DNA of 64,000 nucleotides from NCBI GenBank assembly GCA_029238175.1, contig JAQWGO010000129.1, positions 1 through 64,000 on the forward strand, in the 5' to 3' direction. A program made the position numbers and the translations under genes. The stretch is from Henriciella sp. (GTDB lineage Bacteria; Pseudomonadota; Alphaproteobacteria; Caulobacterales; Hyphomonadaceae). Shown here in pieces: positions 19,324 through 30,521 of this stretch. The notes under the pieces were generated by a model that had not been told where the DNA came from, ran no database searches, and was given only the letters and a program-made list of their open reading frames with translations. Position 1 is the stretch's first letter. Every line of letters starts with the position of its first letter.

Positions 19324-20091
19324 CTACATCAAACGAGTTATCGTTGCCATCACAGAATCTTCGTTGTCTCTACCAGAGTATTGAATGACGCTGACAATGA
19401 TCGCTGTTCTCTGAACTGATACGTCGGTGGTATCATCGTCGGGCTGCTCGGCCTCTCCGTATGAAATAGCCAGATAACCTTGTCGTTGTTCATCGATGAA
19501 CTTCAGATTGATGAGCGTCCTACACAAATGCAAAGCACGGCTATGGGAAAGTGTCTCGTTTGGTTCGCGTTGGTTTTTCTCAGATGATGCCAATCCCACA
19601 CAAAGAACATACAAGGCTTTCGATATACTCGCCCTCAAGTGCTTTTGATCCAAGGCTTTCTCGATCCCGATGCCGGAACCCACTATAGTATCAAACTTAC
19701 TATCAGAACCGACTGCCCAGGTTTTGTCTTGTACGAAGATCGTCCATTCGAAACGTGTTTGAGAATCCTCGTGAACTCGCGCGACACCAAAAGTGATAGA
19801 CCCATCGGAGTTTTGTGGTTTGCGTTGAAGCTGAGTTATAATGTGGACTTCTCCGTTCGCTGAATGCGATTTTGTACGGAACACTTCTTTGAATCCTTCG
19901 ACTTCATTCGCGGCCAGAATCTTTTCTTGCGACGTTAACGGCGGGGCTTTTTCTGACCTAGTCTCAAGAATCGACCATATAACTGCCACAGCCAGCGCAG
20001 GAACTACTAACACCCAAATCAACTGAAGCATCAGGGGGAACTCTAGGAAACCGCGCACAACATTTTCAAAGAATTTCCACACCATCATCAC
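19324..20091 (-). CDS. Hypothetical protein with one N-terminal TM segment
   Basis: 255 aa ORF with LMLQLIWVLVVPALAVAVIWSIL; no family recognised. Confidence 0.6.
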   Translation of the reverse strand: MMMVWKFFENVVRGFLEFPLMLQLIWVLVVPALAVAVIWSILETRSEKAPPLTSQEKILAANEVEGFKEVFRTKSHSANGEVHIITQLQRKPQNSDGSITFGVARVHEDSQTRFEWTIFVQDKTWAVGSDSKFDTIVGSGIGIEKALDQKHLRASISKALYVLCVGLASSEKNQREPNETLSHSRALHLCRTLINLKFIDEQRQGYLAISYGEAEQPDDDTTDVSVQRTAIIVSVIQYSGRDNEDSVMATITRLM

Positions 20092-20266
20092 CGTTGAGTA
20101 TTCCTGACTTGAAAAATAGATTCGCCTGAGTTTTTTCTTTTACTGTAATTTTGGTTCTACAGCGAACAATCAAATGGCAGACGTCTTTATGTCCGCATCG
20201 GGGATAAACCAGTCCTATATCCACTCCCAAACCCGACCCACTCAAGCCCGCTGCTAAACTCACCCC

Positions 20267-20905
20267 ATGCAGCCCGCGCAATCCTTCCACCAACACGCCG
20301 CCCGCTGGGCGGAGATGTTTGCCGCGAAGATTCTCGCGCGGGATGGTTTGCATCTCTCCCCCAGATATGTTTCCCGCGCCGCGGCGCTGCGGTTGAAACA
20401 GGGGATTGCGGCGCTTGAGGCTTATCTCCGCCGCCTGCTTTTCCTGCTCGCCTTACAGATTGAACATGGTCTGAAACCCGATACGCAAGAGCGAGTGATT
20501 TACGCGCGCAGGTCCCGCAAAAACCATCGGCGAACCGGCTTCCGCGCCCTGCCTTTTTCGGGGATAGATTTCGACTTTTCCACGTTTTCTGACAATGCAG
20601 AATGGGGTACGCGGCAGGCGGCAAAGCCTGTCCGGCTCGGTCCATTATTGCAGCGCCTGAAAAACGTGCGGGCTTTGCTGGCCGATCCGGTGGCCCGCGC
20701 GCGGCGCTTGGCCTTCCATCTCTCCCGTAAGCAGCCCGGTCCACTTCTGGCCCCCGGCGCATCCGGTATGGTGCGCGGGCGTGATGGCACCGAGTTCGCG
20801 GCAACCTACCGCGCCTTGGCCCAAGCCATAGGCGAGGCCAGCCGCGCCCGGCCCCCACCCCTTGGCCCCGTCTTGCGTGCCCGACCCAGAATTAGAACGC
20901 TGTAA
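20267..20905 (+). CDS. Alphaproteobacterial hypothetical protein (Arg-rich)
   Basis: ALRLKQGIAALEAYLRRLLFLLALQIEHGL...GPLLQRLKNVRALLADPVARARRLAFHLSRKQPGPLLAP; composition resembles a recurrent hypothetical family. Confidence 0.55.
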   Translation: MQPAQSFHQHAARWAEMFAAKILARDGLHLSPRYVSRAAALRLKQGIAALEAYLRRLLFLLALQIEHGLKPDTQERVIYARRSRKNHRRTGFRALPFSGIDFDFSTFSDNAEWGTRQAAKPVRLGPLLQRLKNVRALLADPVARARRLAFHLSRKQPGPLLAPGASGMVRGRDGTEFAATYRALAQAIGEASRARPPPLGPVLRARPRIRTL

Positions 20906-20994
20906 CGCAAACCCTGCGAATGCGGGCGGCTATCCACAACCTATAAATCACAATGTTCTTGTAATGTTCTGGTTCTTGTGCTTCCCATATCTGC

Positions 20995-22131
20995 ATGCGG
21001 ACAACACAGAAACTCTCGAAAAAGGGCCGGGTGGACAAGGCTGCGGTGGCAGAGGTTGGGGAGCGCTTTCACCATCGCGGCCGGGGCGCGGTTTCTAATC
21101 AGGCCGGGCGGTTTGAACCTGAAACCCGCGAAGCCCACGATGATGGCTGGGGCACGATAGAAGAGGGGGCCGCCCCGCTCCGCACGACACTGACCAAGGA
21201 AACGCCGCGCACGATCATCACCTTCAATCGGTCGCCGGACATTCCATTTGATCGCACGATCAACCCCTATCGCGGCTGTGAACATGGCTGCGTCTACTGC
21301 TTCGCCCGCCCAACTCACGCCTTTCACGGCCTATCAGCGGGTTTGGATTTCGAAAGCAAGCTGTTCTACAAACCCGACGGGCCAGAACTTTTATTGAGGG
21401 AACTCTCCCGCCCATCTTATGTGCCCAGACCCATCGCCCTCGGCATGAATACAGATGCCTACCAGCCGATAGAGAAAGACCTCAAACTCACCCGCCAGTT
21501 CCTGAGAATCCTCTCAGAATACCATCATCCCGTAACGCTCCTCACCAAGTCAGCCCTCATTCAACGCGACTTGGACATCATCGCCCCAATGGCTGAAAAA
21601 GGCCTCTGCCGCGTCGGCGTTTCCATCACAACACTGGATGGCCAACTCTGCAGAAAGCTGGAACCCAGAGCGGCCGCACCGCGATTAAGGCTCCAAACGG
21701 TCAAAGCGCTCAGCGACGCCGGTATCGATGTCACTGTCATGATGGCGCCAATCATTCCGGCCTTGAATGAGAATGAGATTGAAGACCTCCTCGAAGCCGC
21801 CGCCGATCACGGCGCCGTCAGGGCTGGCTACGTTCTGCTCCGTCTGCCGCACGAACTAAAAGACATCGTCCAAGAATGGCTGGTGCATCATTATCCAGAC
21901 CGCGCCGCCCGGATCATCAATCTCCTACGCGAAATGCGCGGCGGCAAAGACTATGACGCGGATTGGTACCAACGCGGATCTGGCGTTGGAGAGCGCGCTC
22001 GTTTTATCGCTCAGCGGTTTTCTAAAGCGGTTAGGCGTTTGAAACTGAACCAAGTCGATCGCTCGCCGCTGCGGACAGACTTGTTTCGTCCCCCCGTTTT
22101 ACAGGGCGGACAGTATCGAATGGATATTTAG
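20995..22131 (+). CDS. PA0069-type radical SAM protein
   Basis: NPYRGCEHGCVYCFARPTHAF (CxxxCxxC cluster motif); N-terminal HHRGRGAVSNQAGRFEPETREAHDDGW. Confidence 0.92.
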   Translation: MRTTQKLSKKGRVDKAAVAEVGERFHHRGRGAVSNQAGRFEPETREAHDDGWGTIEEGAAPLRTTLTKETPRTIITFNRSPDIPFDRTINPYRGCEHGCVYCFARPTHAFHGLSAGLDFESKLFYKPDGPELLLRELSRPSYVPRPIALGMNTDAYQPIEKDLKLTRQFLRILSEYHHPVTLLTKSALIQRDLDIIAPMAEKGLCRVGVSITTLDGQLCRKLEPRAAAPRLRLQTVKALSDAGIDVTVMMAPIIPALNENEIEDLLEAAADHGAVRAGYVLLRLPHELKDIVQEWLVHHYPDRAARIINLLREMRGGKDYDADWYQRGSGVGERARFIAQRFSKAVRRLKLNQVDRSPLRTDLFRPPVLQGGQYRMDI

Positions 22132-23510
22132 TCGCCAACGCTTGGATTTGTTGTCGCGTGGTCACTCGTTGGGTTCAAAAGGTGCGCCTGTATGGCTGCT
22201 TCTTTCTCTCTGGTCAGTGGGTATTTACGCATGAATATCGTAGCAAGCGCATAGGCCGCCACGGGAACGCCGACAAACACGGTCATCAAACCAGCGATCT
22301 CATCAGGCCCATTCTCACCGCCAGGTCTGTATCCGGCCAGCATTTCAAGCAATATGTAAGGGATGCCAATCCCAAAACTTGCCCCAACTTTATACGCAGC
22401 AGAGTTGAGCGAATAATACAAACCCGCGCGGTTCTCACCCGTCAGCTTGTCTTCCCGATCAATCACATCAGCCATCATTGATCGAAGCAAAACCGGCGCA
22501 GCACCGTACCCAAGGCCGCTAACAACCGCTCCAACAGTCAAAAGAGCTAAACCTCCGCCCGAAAGGCTTAGTGGTAGATAGACAAAAAACGCGATTGAGG
22601 ACCAAAGACAGACGCAAATCACAGCGATATGTTTATCGGCCTTGCGCGAAAGCAATATCCAAAGGGGCATCGCGCCAAAGCCCACCACGAAATATATGAG
22701 AAGGATCAACGGTGCGAGGGCGACCACACCATAACCATCCTTGGCAGCAAATAAGAACGTCGATCCGGTCGCCGCGATAGCAATACCGATCAAAAATTCA
22801 ACGGACAGCAAGCGTACAACTGCAGCATCGGTCAAAGCTGATTTAATCGTTGGCCACGAAAATCTAACAGGTTCTGCGCCAGGTGGCGGTGGTGTATCAG
22901 GTACCAGCCAGCTTGCGAGACCGACGGTTAAAGGCAGTGAGATCAACAAAATAACGCCCATCGCCAGTACCTGCTCGCGAGGCCCAAAGCCCATATAGAT
23001 GGCGAGCAGGGTTGGGATGACGAGCAGTGCTATCAGGGTGAAAGTATTCAAGATTTCGCGCCACAAAAATAGGCGTGAGCGATCATCATAATCGACCGCG
23101 ATCATCGGAACCCATGATGCATACGGCGTTTGCAGCATCGTGAAGCCAAGCCACAAGACGGCAAGCCAAAACGCCAAATAGTATGGGCTCACAGTTTCGC
23201 TTAGTGGAATGAAAACAAAGAAGCCGCCCAGCATCAAAACCGGAACACTACCAAGGATCCAATGCTTAACACGTCCGCGCTTCGTGGGTCGAGAATCAAC
23301 GAGCCACCCCATGACAGGGTCTGTTCCGAGGTCCCAAAACCGCATGATCATTAGCACAAGGCCAACAGTTGCTGTCCCTAATCCGAGTTCCTCTGCGTAC
23401 ATTGGGGCGACGAAGACCGCCATAGGTAGGCCAATCGCAGCGAGAGGAATGCCGAGTCCTGCAAAGGCGAGAACGCGTGGGAGTGAAAGTCGTTGTTGTG
23501 GCTCAGACAT
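22128..23510 (-). CDS. MFS transporter, GPH (glycoside-pentoside-hexuronide:cation) type
   Basis: 12-TM-like hydrophobic pattern; RFWDLGTDPVMGWLVDSRPTKRGRVKHWILGSVP; LRSMMADVIDREDKLTGENRAGLYYSL. Confidence 0.85.
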   Translation of the reverse strand: MSEPQQRLSLPRVLAFAGLGIPLAAIGLPMAVFVAPMYAEELGLGTATVGLVLMIMRFWDLGTDPVMGWLVDSRPTKRGRVKHWILGSVPVLMLGGFFVFIPLSETVSPYYLAFWLAVLWLGFTMLQTPYASWVPMIAVDYDDRSRLFLWREILNTFTLIALLVIPTLLAIYMGFGPREQVLAMGVILLISLPLTVGLASWLVPDTPPPPGAEPVRFSWPTIKSALTDAAVVRLLSVEFLIGIAIAATGSTFLFAAKDGYGVVALAPLILLIYFVVGFGAMPLWILLSRKADKHIAVICVCLWSSIAFFVYLPLSLSGGGLALLTVGAVVSGLGYGAAPVLLRSMMADVIDREDKLTGENRAGLYYSLNSAAYKVGASFGIGIPYILLEMLAGYRPGGENGPDEIAGLMTVFVGVPVAAYALATIFMRKYPLTREKEAAIQAHLLNPTSDHATTNPSVGD

Positions 23511-23603
23511 GAGAAAGAACCTGACGCAGGCGTCATGAAAGGCAAGTAAATTCGAAATGCATTAGCAAATTCACAGGCTTGTCCACAGGCTCAAAGTGAT
23601 GCA

Positions 23604-23619
23604 GTTTCGATATCGAAAC
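23604..23619. promoter_or_regulatory. 16-bp perfect palindrome GTTTCGATATCGAAAC
   Basis: Read directly in the divergent intergenic region between the MFS gene and ccrM. Confidence 0.55.
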
Positions 23620-23649
23620 AAATAGATGTGGATTACATTTGAGGCTTGG

Positions 23650-23707
23650 TAACGAATCGCTAACCCGAATGGGTGGATTTGAACTGCTTCTGATTCGTAA
23701 CTGATTC
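23650..23707 (+). promoter_or_regulatory. Candidate ccrM promoter/leader: CtrA-like site and three GANTC sites
   Basis: GTAA-CGAATCG-CTAAC near 23650-23665 (TTAA-N7-TTAA-like). GANTC at 23654-23658 (GAATC), 23692-23696 (GATTC) and 23703-23707 (GATTC). Confidence 0.5.
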
Positions 23708-23713
23708 GATTAA

Positions 23714-24808
<1,095 letters not shown>

Positions 24809-24817
24809 AGCGCTGAT

Positions 24818-26161
24818 CTAGTTATACTTTGAAAGGGCCTCGTCGAGTATTCGTTCGAGGTCCTTTATCGTTGTAACATGCTGCATGCTGTCACAGTACG
24901 GACGATACCGCAGCATCTCACTATCGCCGCTGCCCCATTGCGTTTCACCTTCTGGTGAGAGCCAAATCGTGCGTTTGGCACGAGCGGCAGCTTCCTGAAA
25001 AATATCAACGCGTGGATCACCGTAATTAGAGCGCCCATCGCCGAGAATGATCAAAGTCGTACGCCGATCGATGATATCCCAGTGGTTCATTTTTAAGTCG
25101 GACAGGGACTGGCCATAGTCCGTCGAGCTCATCCCAATCTTATTGATGATTGTGTCCATTGCCACGGCGAAGTCTTCATTCTCAAGTGTGTCTCCAACAT
25201 TCTCAAGGCGACCTGAAAAGGCAAAGCTTTCGATATCTGGAACTGCTTCGTTCAGGCTGTAGAGAAGCATGAGGAAGAACCGCACGACCCGTGCAACGGA
25301 GCCTGAGACATCGCAAACGGCAACGATTTTGGGCTTATCTCTTTTCGTCTGCTTCCATGCGAGTTCAAATGGGACGCCGTCAAACCCAGCGTTCGCGCGC
25401 AAGGTTTTGCGCACATCCAATTGCCCGCGATTTTTCTTGCGACGCCTGCGTGAGTGTTTGACGGCTAGTCGCTTGGCGATTTTTTGAACCAGGACGCGCA
25501 TGCGTTCCAAGTCACGAACATCTAATGCAGTGATTGCGGTATCGGCGAGAAAATCTTCGCGGAAGGCCAAGGTTGCGCCAGCACCGAAAGTTTCAAACGC
25601 CTGCTTGGCATGCTCGCGGGCGCGGCCAAACATCTCTTTGCGGCCCTCGATCAGTTCTTCCGCGCGGGCATTGCCTTCGTCGGTGCGTTCCCGAAACGCT
25701 TGCATCATTTTGCCTTCAAGCCGCTCAAGCCCAAGAGATTTCATCATTTGCTGCGCGTAGTATGAAATCTGTGTCGAAAAGCGGATGTCGGCAAGTTCTG
25801 CGTCGCGTCCGGCTTGTTCCATGGCCATTGCAATTTGAGTTTCGTCGCCAGCCTCTAATAGCGACAGCAGGTCATCTTCACCGCCGCCATCATCATCAGA
25901 GTTTTCCTGATTGTCTTGCGAAGTGTTTTGCTCTGCTGGCGGGGCCGTACGAGAGAAGTAGAGATCGAACAGGCGATCATGCGCCTCTTTCTCGGATGGT
26001 GACTTCGCTAGAACGCATCGCAACGTATTCAGTAAAAGAGAGCGATCACCGTAGCCGATCAGCTTCACAGCCTCTGCCGCATCGATGGACTCACCGGTAG
26101 AGACGCGCACATCAGCCGACCGAAGCGCGCGAATAAAGTCGGTGAGGACTTGTTCGGCCAT
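24818..26161 (-). CDS. vWA domain protein, CoxE-like
   Basis: FIRALRSADVRVSTGESIDAAEAV; KPKIVAVCDVSGSVARVVRFFLMLLYSL; DIIDRRTTLIILGDGRSNYGDPR. Confidence 0.87.
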   Translation of the reverse strand: MAEQVLTDFIRALRSADVRVSTGESIDAAEAVKLIGYGDRSLLLNTLRCVLAKSPSEKEAHDRLFDLYFSRTAPPAEQNTSQDNQENSDDDGGGEDDLLSLLEAGDETQIAMAMEQAGRDAELADIRFSTQISYYAQQMMKSLGLERLEGKMMQAFRERTDEGNARAEELIEGRKEMFGRAREHAKQAFETFGAGATLAFREDFLADTAITALDVRDLERMRVLVQKIAKRLAVKHSRRRRKKNRGQLDVRKTLRANAGFDGVPFELAWKQTKRDKPKIVAVCDVSGSVARVVRFFLMLLYSLNEAVPDIESFAFSGRLENVGDTLENEDFAVAMDTIINKIGMSSTDYGQSLSDLKMNHWDIIDRRTTLIILGDGRSNYGDPRVDIFQEAAARAKRTIWLSPEGETQWGSGDSEMLRYRPYCDSMQHVTTIKDLERILDEALSKYN

Positions 26162-26162
26162 G

Positions 26163-27107
26163 TTAGCTCGCAGCGCTCGTTCGGGTTAGCTTGCGCAAAT
26201 CCTTATCAACGGCGGCAATATCACTTTCGTGTTTGAGCAGAACATTCAACGTGGTGCGCACCATGTCTTCGTCCAGATCGTTTGCATGCATCAAGATGAG
26301 TGTGCGCGCCCAATCAACGGTTTCAGAGATGGAGGGCTGTTTACGAATATCGAGATCACGAAGCCCTTGAACGAAGACCACAAGTTGGGTCAGAAGATTA
26401 TCTGCAATGTCAGGTACGCGGGCCCGCACGATCGCGCGCTCGCGCTCAGCTTCCGGGAAGCCAATATGCAAGTGCAAGCAGCGGCGCTTTAGGGCGTCGC
26501 CGAGTTCACGAATATTATTCGATGTCAGAATAACCAGCGGCGGTACTTTCGCCTTGATCGTTCCAATCTCGGGAACTGTGACTTGATAGTCAGACAGAAC
26601 TTCCAAGAGGAAAGCTTCAAACTCCTCATCTGATTTATCAATCTCATCAATTAATAGAACCGAGGCAGCTTCTTGTTGCATTGCCGTCAATAACGGACGT
26701 GGCTCAAGGAAGGTCTCTGAGAAGAATAGGTCTTCAAAGCTGGTGAGCTTCGTGAATGCGGCGTCCAGCGTCGCAGCGCCGTCCATAACCTCGCCAAGCT
26801 TTTCCTTTAGAAGCTGGGTATAAAGCAGCTGCTTGCCATACTTCCATTCATACAGCGCTTTACCCTCATCTAGGCCTTCGTAGCATTGTAGCCGGGTGAG
26901 TGGGGCTTCCAGAAAGCGCGCCATAGATGCGGCAAGGTCCGTCTTGCCGACACCTGCTGGGCCTTCAATTAGAATGGGTTTGCGCAAATTGTGAGCGAGA
27001 TAGATTGCCGTCGAAATTTCGCGGGTCGATATATAGCCAACTGACCCAAGGCCAGCAGTAATTGCATCAATCGAAGTCAGGGGCTCATAGCCAGTCTTAT
27101 TGGTCAT
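26163..27107 (-). CDS. MoxR-type AAA+ ATPase (CoxD-like)
   Basis: KPILIEGPAGVGKTDLA (Walker A), SVLLIDEIDKSDEEFEAFLLEVLSDYQVTVPEIG (Walker B), LTSNNIRELGDALKRRCLHLHIGFP. Confidence 0.92.
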   Translation of the reverse strand: MTNKTGYEPLTSIDAITAGLGSVGYISTREISTAIYLAHNLRKPILIEGPAGVGKTDLAASMARFLEAPLTRLQCYEGLDEGKALYEWKYGKQLLYTQLLKEKLGEVMDGAATLDAAFTKLTSFEDLFFSETFLEPRPLLTAMQQEAASVLLIDEIDKSDEEFEAFLLEVLSDYQVTVPEIGTIKAKVPPLVILTSNNIRELGDALKRRCLHLHIGFPEAERERAIVRARVPDIADNLLTQLVVFVQGLRDLDIRKQPSISETVDWARTLILMHANDLDEDMVRTTLNVLLKHESDIAAVDKDLRKLTRTSAAS

Positions 27108-27227
27108 GACGCCTGCCTAACGCGCGCCTGCATACCTCGCAAGAATGCCCGTGGGTCAGGTGCCCATTGCTCTCCTTTCCATTGCGAGAAATTGACGCGG
27201 TCTGATATTCGGATCAAGAATGTGGGC

Positions 27228-28070
27228 ATGACCAGCAAGATAGAAATCGCCCCTTTAGCGGGGGCTCTTGGCGCCGAAATCTACGGCGTTGATTTGACAC
27301 GCAGCCTCACAAACCAAGAGTTTGCTGAAATCATGCAAGCTTTCTTGGATTATCAGGTCATCTTTTTCCGCGATCAGCATGATCTTACGCCTGAGCAGCA
27401 TAAAGCGTTCGCAAGCCGGTTTGGGTCTTTAAACGTGCATCCTTATGTGGCTGGTATGGCGGGGCACCCAGAGCTTCTGGAAATCATCAAAGAGCCTGAA
27501 GACAAATTGAACTTTGGGGGTGGCTGGCATTCGGATATGTCATTCTTGGAGGTCCCAGCTTTGGGGTCCATCCTTTATGCGTTGGAGGTGCCTCAATATG
27601 GGGGCGACACGCTTTTCGCGAGCCAGAGTAAAGCTTATGATGCGTTGTCTGATGGTATGAAAGACATGCTCTCCGGTTTGTCGGCCGTCCATTCCGCAAG
27701 TCGCGAGTATAGCGCAAAAGGGGCATCAGCGCAGGCAAGGTCTTCTATGCAATCGACACAGGTTCAAGAAGCGCCGGAATACGAACATCCGGTTGTTCGC
27801 ACGCACCCTCAAACGGGTCGCAAGGGGCTCTACATCAATCCAGCCTTTACGCTTCGTTTCTCAGGTATGACGAAGCGCGAGAGCAAATCATTGCTCGATT
27901 TCCTGTTCGATCATTCCCGGGACGAGCGATTTACGTGCCGATTCAGGTGGCAGAAGGGATCGCTTGCGTTTTGGGACAATCGCTGCTGCTGGCATTACGC
28001 TTTGAATGACTATCCCGGGCAGCGCCGCCATATGCGCCGCGCAACGATAAATGGGGATAAACCCTACTAG
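27228..28070 (+). CDS. TauD/TfdA-family Fe(II)/2-oxoglutarate dioxygenase
   Basis: GAEIYGVDLTRSLTNQEF; WHSDMSFLEVPALGSILYALEVPQYGGDTLFA; LAFWDNRCCWHYALNDYPGQRRHMRRATI. Confidence 0.93.
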   Translation: MTSKIEIAPLAGALGAEIYGVDLTRSLTNQEFAEIMQAFLDYQVIFFRDQHDLTPEQHKAFASRFGSLNVHPYVAGMAGHPELLEIIKEPEDKLNFGGGWHSDMSFLEVPALGSILYALEVPQYGGDTLFASQSKAYDALSDGMKDMLSGLSAVHSASREYSAKGASAQARSSMQSTQVQEAPEYEHPVVRTHPQTGRKGLYINPAFTLRFSGMTKRESKSLLDFLFDHSRDERFTCRFRWQKGSLAFWDNRCCWHYALNDYPGQRRHMRRATINGDKPY

Positions 28071-29998
28071 TCTTGGGGCATCCATCCGGCTGGAATACGA
28101 AACTTCGGTTTCTTAGTCTTCTTTTGACGCGGCACGCCTTTAGCTGGGAATGTGCCGTCTGAATAAGGTCCAGCAGGCGTCTTCCCGGCCTGAATGTCGC
28201 CCATTCGCATAGGGGCGTACTGTCCCGGCGCATCACCCAGATTGCGATCAACGGGCTTCACCGAATCGACTTTCTTGCCTGAAAGCGGCTTGAGCCATTC
28301 CCACCAGCTCGGCCACCAAGAACCTTGTACTTCTTCTGAGGCGCTTAGCCATTTGCCCGGATTGTCGGGTAGACTTAGGTTCACCCAGTGCTGATACTTA
28401 TTCGCATCTGGATGGTTGATGACGCCGGCAATATGCCCAGATCCGGCGAGCGTGAACGTAACGTCCCCGCCATAATTTTGCGCGCCTTTATAGATCGAAT
28501 GCCATGGGCAGATGTGATCGCTGCGACTGGCCTGCATGTAGACTGGAACTTTGATGTCGCCAACGGATACGGGTTCCCCAAAGACTTTGAAATTGCCCTT
28601 TGAAAGCGCGTTTTCATTGTAAAGGTCTTTTAGATAGGTCTTGTGCGTCGGCCCCGGGATATTGGTTTGATCAGCGTTCCAGAACAGCAAATCAAATGGG
28701 CGCGGCTGCTTGCCCAGCATGTAATTGTCGACCACATAACGCCAAACAAGATCTGCTGGACGCAACCAGTTAAAAGTCTCGCCCATCATCTCGCCGGGCA
28801 TAATTCCGTCATGTTCTTCGACGACATCATCAATCTGCGTTAGCGCGTCATCGCCAGTGAAAATCTTTAACTCACCAGCTTGGGTGAAGTCTGACTGCGA
28901 TGCAAAATATGTCGCCGAGTTGACGCGTTTGTCTTTGGTCTTGGCCATGTGTGCGAGCGCTGACGTTAGTAGCGTGCCACCAATGCAATATCCAATCGCG
29001 TTGACGTCTTTTGATCCGCTAGCTTCCGTAACTGCAGAAAGCGCCGCGAGGACACCGTGCTCAATATAATCATCCCAAGTGAAATTCTTGGTCTCCTCAT
29101 CAGCTGACCGCCAAGATACCACAAATGTGTTCAGACGCTTCGATAATAGCCACCGGATCATGGAGTTGGCAGGCTGCAAGTCTAAAATATAGAACTTGTT
29201 GATCCATGGCGGGAAGATCAGCATTGGCCGTTCGCGCATTTTCTTGCGCGACGGATTATAGTGGATCACCTCAATCAGCTTGTTACGAAAAATGACCTTT
29301 CCCTTGGCCGTCGCAACATTCTCACCAACGGTGAAAGCGTCTTCGTCAGTTTGTTTGATAGACAAACGGCCATCGCCGCGTTGCAGATCGCGGCGGGCGT
29401 TGCGCAAACCATCCAGAACACTTTGTCCGCCGGTTTCAATCATCGCGCGAAGGGCCGCGGGGTTTGTTGCGGGCAGGTTTGTCGGCGCCATCGCGTCGAC
29501 TAATTGTCCGACAAAGAACCGTGCTTTCGACTGTGTCTCGTCATCTAATTCAGGCGCTGCCGCGTCGATCAGGCCGTTCATCCAGTCTGAGTTTAGCTGC
29601 CAAGCGCGGCGCATAAAATCGAACGCTGGGTTCGCCGTCCATTCGGGATCAGAGAAACGACGATCTTTCGGCAATTCTGACCCAGAAGCCATTGATTGAA
29701 ACAGGTTCATCCAGCCCTGCATTAAGGTCATCATCGCATGGCCAGCTTTTTCAGGGTTACGAGCTAGGGCTGCGCCAACCTGCATTTGGGCTTCGAAACC
29801 GCCAAACGGATCAGGCCGTTGCGGTGTCATAGGTCCACCAGCGACCTTGGCCAGCATGTCAGTGATAAGGCCTTGCGCTTCTTTGTTCGCTTCTAAAAGC
29901 GTAGCCGAAAGCTGCTGCATCCTTTGCGGATTCAGATCTTTGAACATGTTTGGCAGCGTACTGCTCCCAATTTGGTCAAATTTTGTACTATTGGTCAT
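28067..29998 (-). CDS. phaC: Class I poly(3-hydroxyalkanoate) synthase
   Basis: PPWINKFYILDLQPANSMIRWL; VNAIGYCIGGTLLTSALAHM (lipase-like box with Cys); GSGHIAGVINHP. The start is uncertain (30031 or 29998). Confidence 0.94.
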   Translation of the reverse strand: MTNSTKFDQIGSSTLPNMFKDLNPQRMQQLSATLLEANKEAQGLITDMLAKVAGGPMTPQRPDPFGGFEAQMQVGAALARNPEKAGHAMMTLMQGWMNLFQSMASGSELPKDRRFSDPEWTANPAFDFMRRAWQLNSDWMNGLIDAAAPELDDETQSKARFFVGQLVDAMAPTNLPATNPAALRAMIETGGQSVLDGLRNARRDLQRGDGRLSIKQTDEDAFTVGENVATAKGKVIFRNKLIEVIHYNPSRKKMRERPMLIFPPWINKFYILDLQPANSMIRWLLSKRLNTFVVSWRSADEETKNFTWDDYIEHGVLAALSAVTEASGSKDVNAIGYCIGGTLLTSALAHMAKTKDKRVNSATYFASQSDFTQAGELKIFTGDDALTQIDDVVEEHDGIMPGEMMGETFNWLRPADLVWRYVVDNYMLGKQPRPFDLLFWNADQTNIPGPTHKTYLKDLYNENALSKGNFKVFGEPVSVGDIKVPVYMQASRSDHICPWHSIYKGAQNYGGDVTFTLAGSGHIAGVINHPDANKYQHWVNLSLPDNPGKWLSASEEVQGSWWPSWWEWLKPLSGKKVDSVKPVDRNLGDAPGQYAPMRMGDIQAGKTPAGPYSDGTFPAKGVPRQKKTKKPKFRIPAGWMPQD

Positions 29999-30081
29999 CA
30001 GACCTGCTCTCGCCATTCTGTGAGAAGCCATATAGGACTAAAACGACTTAAGTTTTATGAGTCTATACCGGGAAATTAATA

Positions 30082-30486
30082 ATGCGCGCTGTGATTTTCG
30101 TAACTTTTGCCCTTTTGGCCGGATGTGCGACCTCTCTTGAGAAGGTTCAGAGCATGCGTGATGCTGCGCCAGAGTGGTATGATGCGCGCAAAGTTGAGAT
30201 TGGTGGCGAAGGTTATCCAAGCGTTGGCGATATTCCAACGATAACACGCGAAAACCGCCCCGGTACGCAGCTTCGTATTTCTCGCGAAGACACGTTAGCG
30301 GCTCTTCGGTTGTTCCAAACTGATCTCAGGGCGACGGGCGCTGAAGAAACTGCTCAGGCCATGCTGTCTTGGGCGATTGCGAATCGACGAGCGGTTGAGG
30401 GGCAGGTTGCTGCTCCCGATTTCCTGACCGACGAAGATGTCCAAGCGCTGAAGGCTGTTTTTGATACGCCGCGTGGACGCCTTTAA
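30082..30486 (+). CDS. Small predicted lipoprotein
   Basis: MRAVIFVTFALLAGCATS lipobox; remainder unassigned. Confidence 0.6.
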   Translation: MRAVIFVTFALLAGCATSLEKVQSMRDAAPEWYDARKVEIGGEGYPSVGDIPTITRENRPGTQLRISREDTLAALRLFQTDLRATGAEETAQAMLSWAIANRRAVEGQVAAPDFLTDEDVQALKAVFDTPRGRL

Positions 30487-30521
30487 ACCTCATAAAATTC
30501 TGAACTATTGGAGATCCGCTC

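Noticed and set aside
20187-20858. 223-aa minus-strand ORF opposite 20267-20905
   Set aside because: Arg/Gly-rich shadow ORF; the plus-strand product has a more protein-like pattern and resembles a recurrent alphaproteobacterial hypothetical.
23590-23600. DnaA-box-like TTGTCCACAGG near ccrM
   Set aside because: Single, one mismatch to the E. coli consensus, no cluster of boxes; too weak to call.
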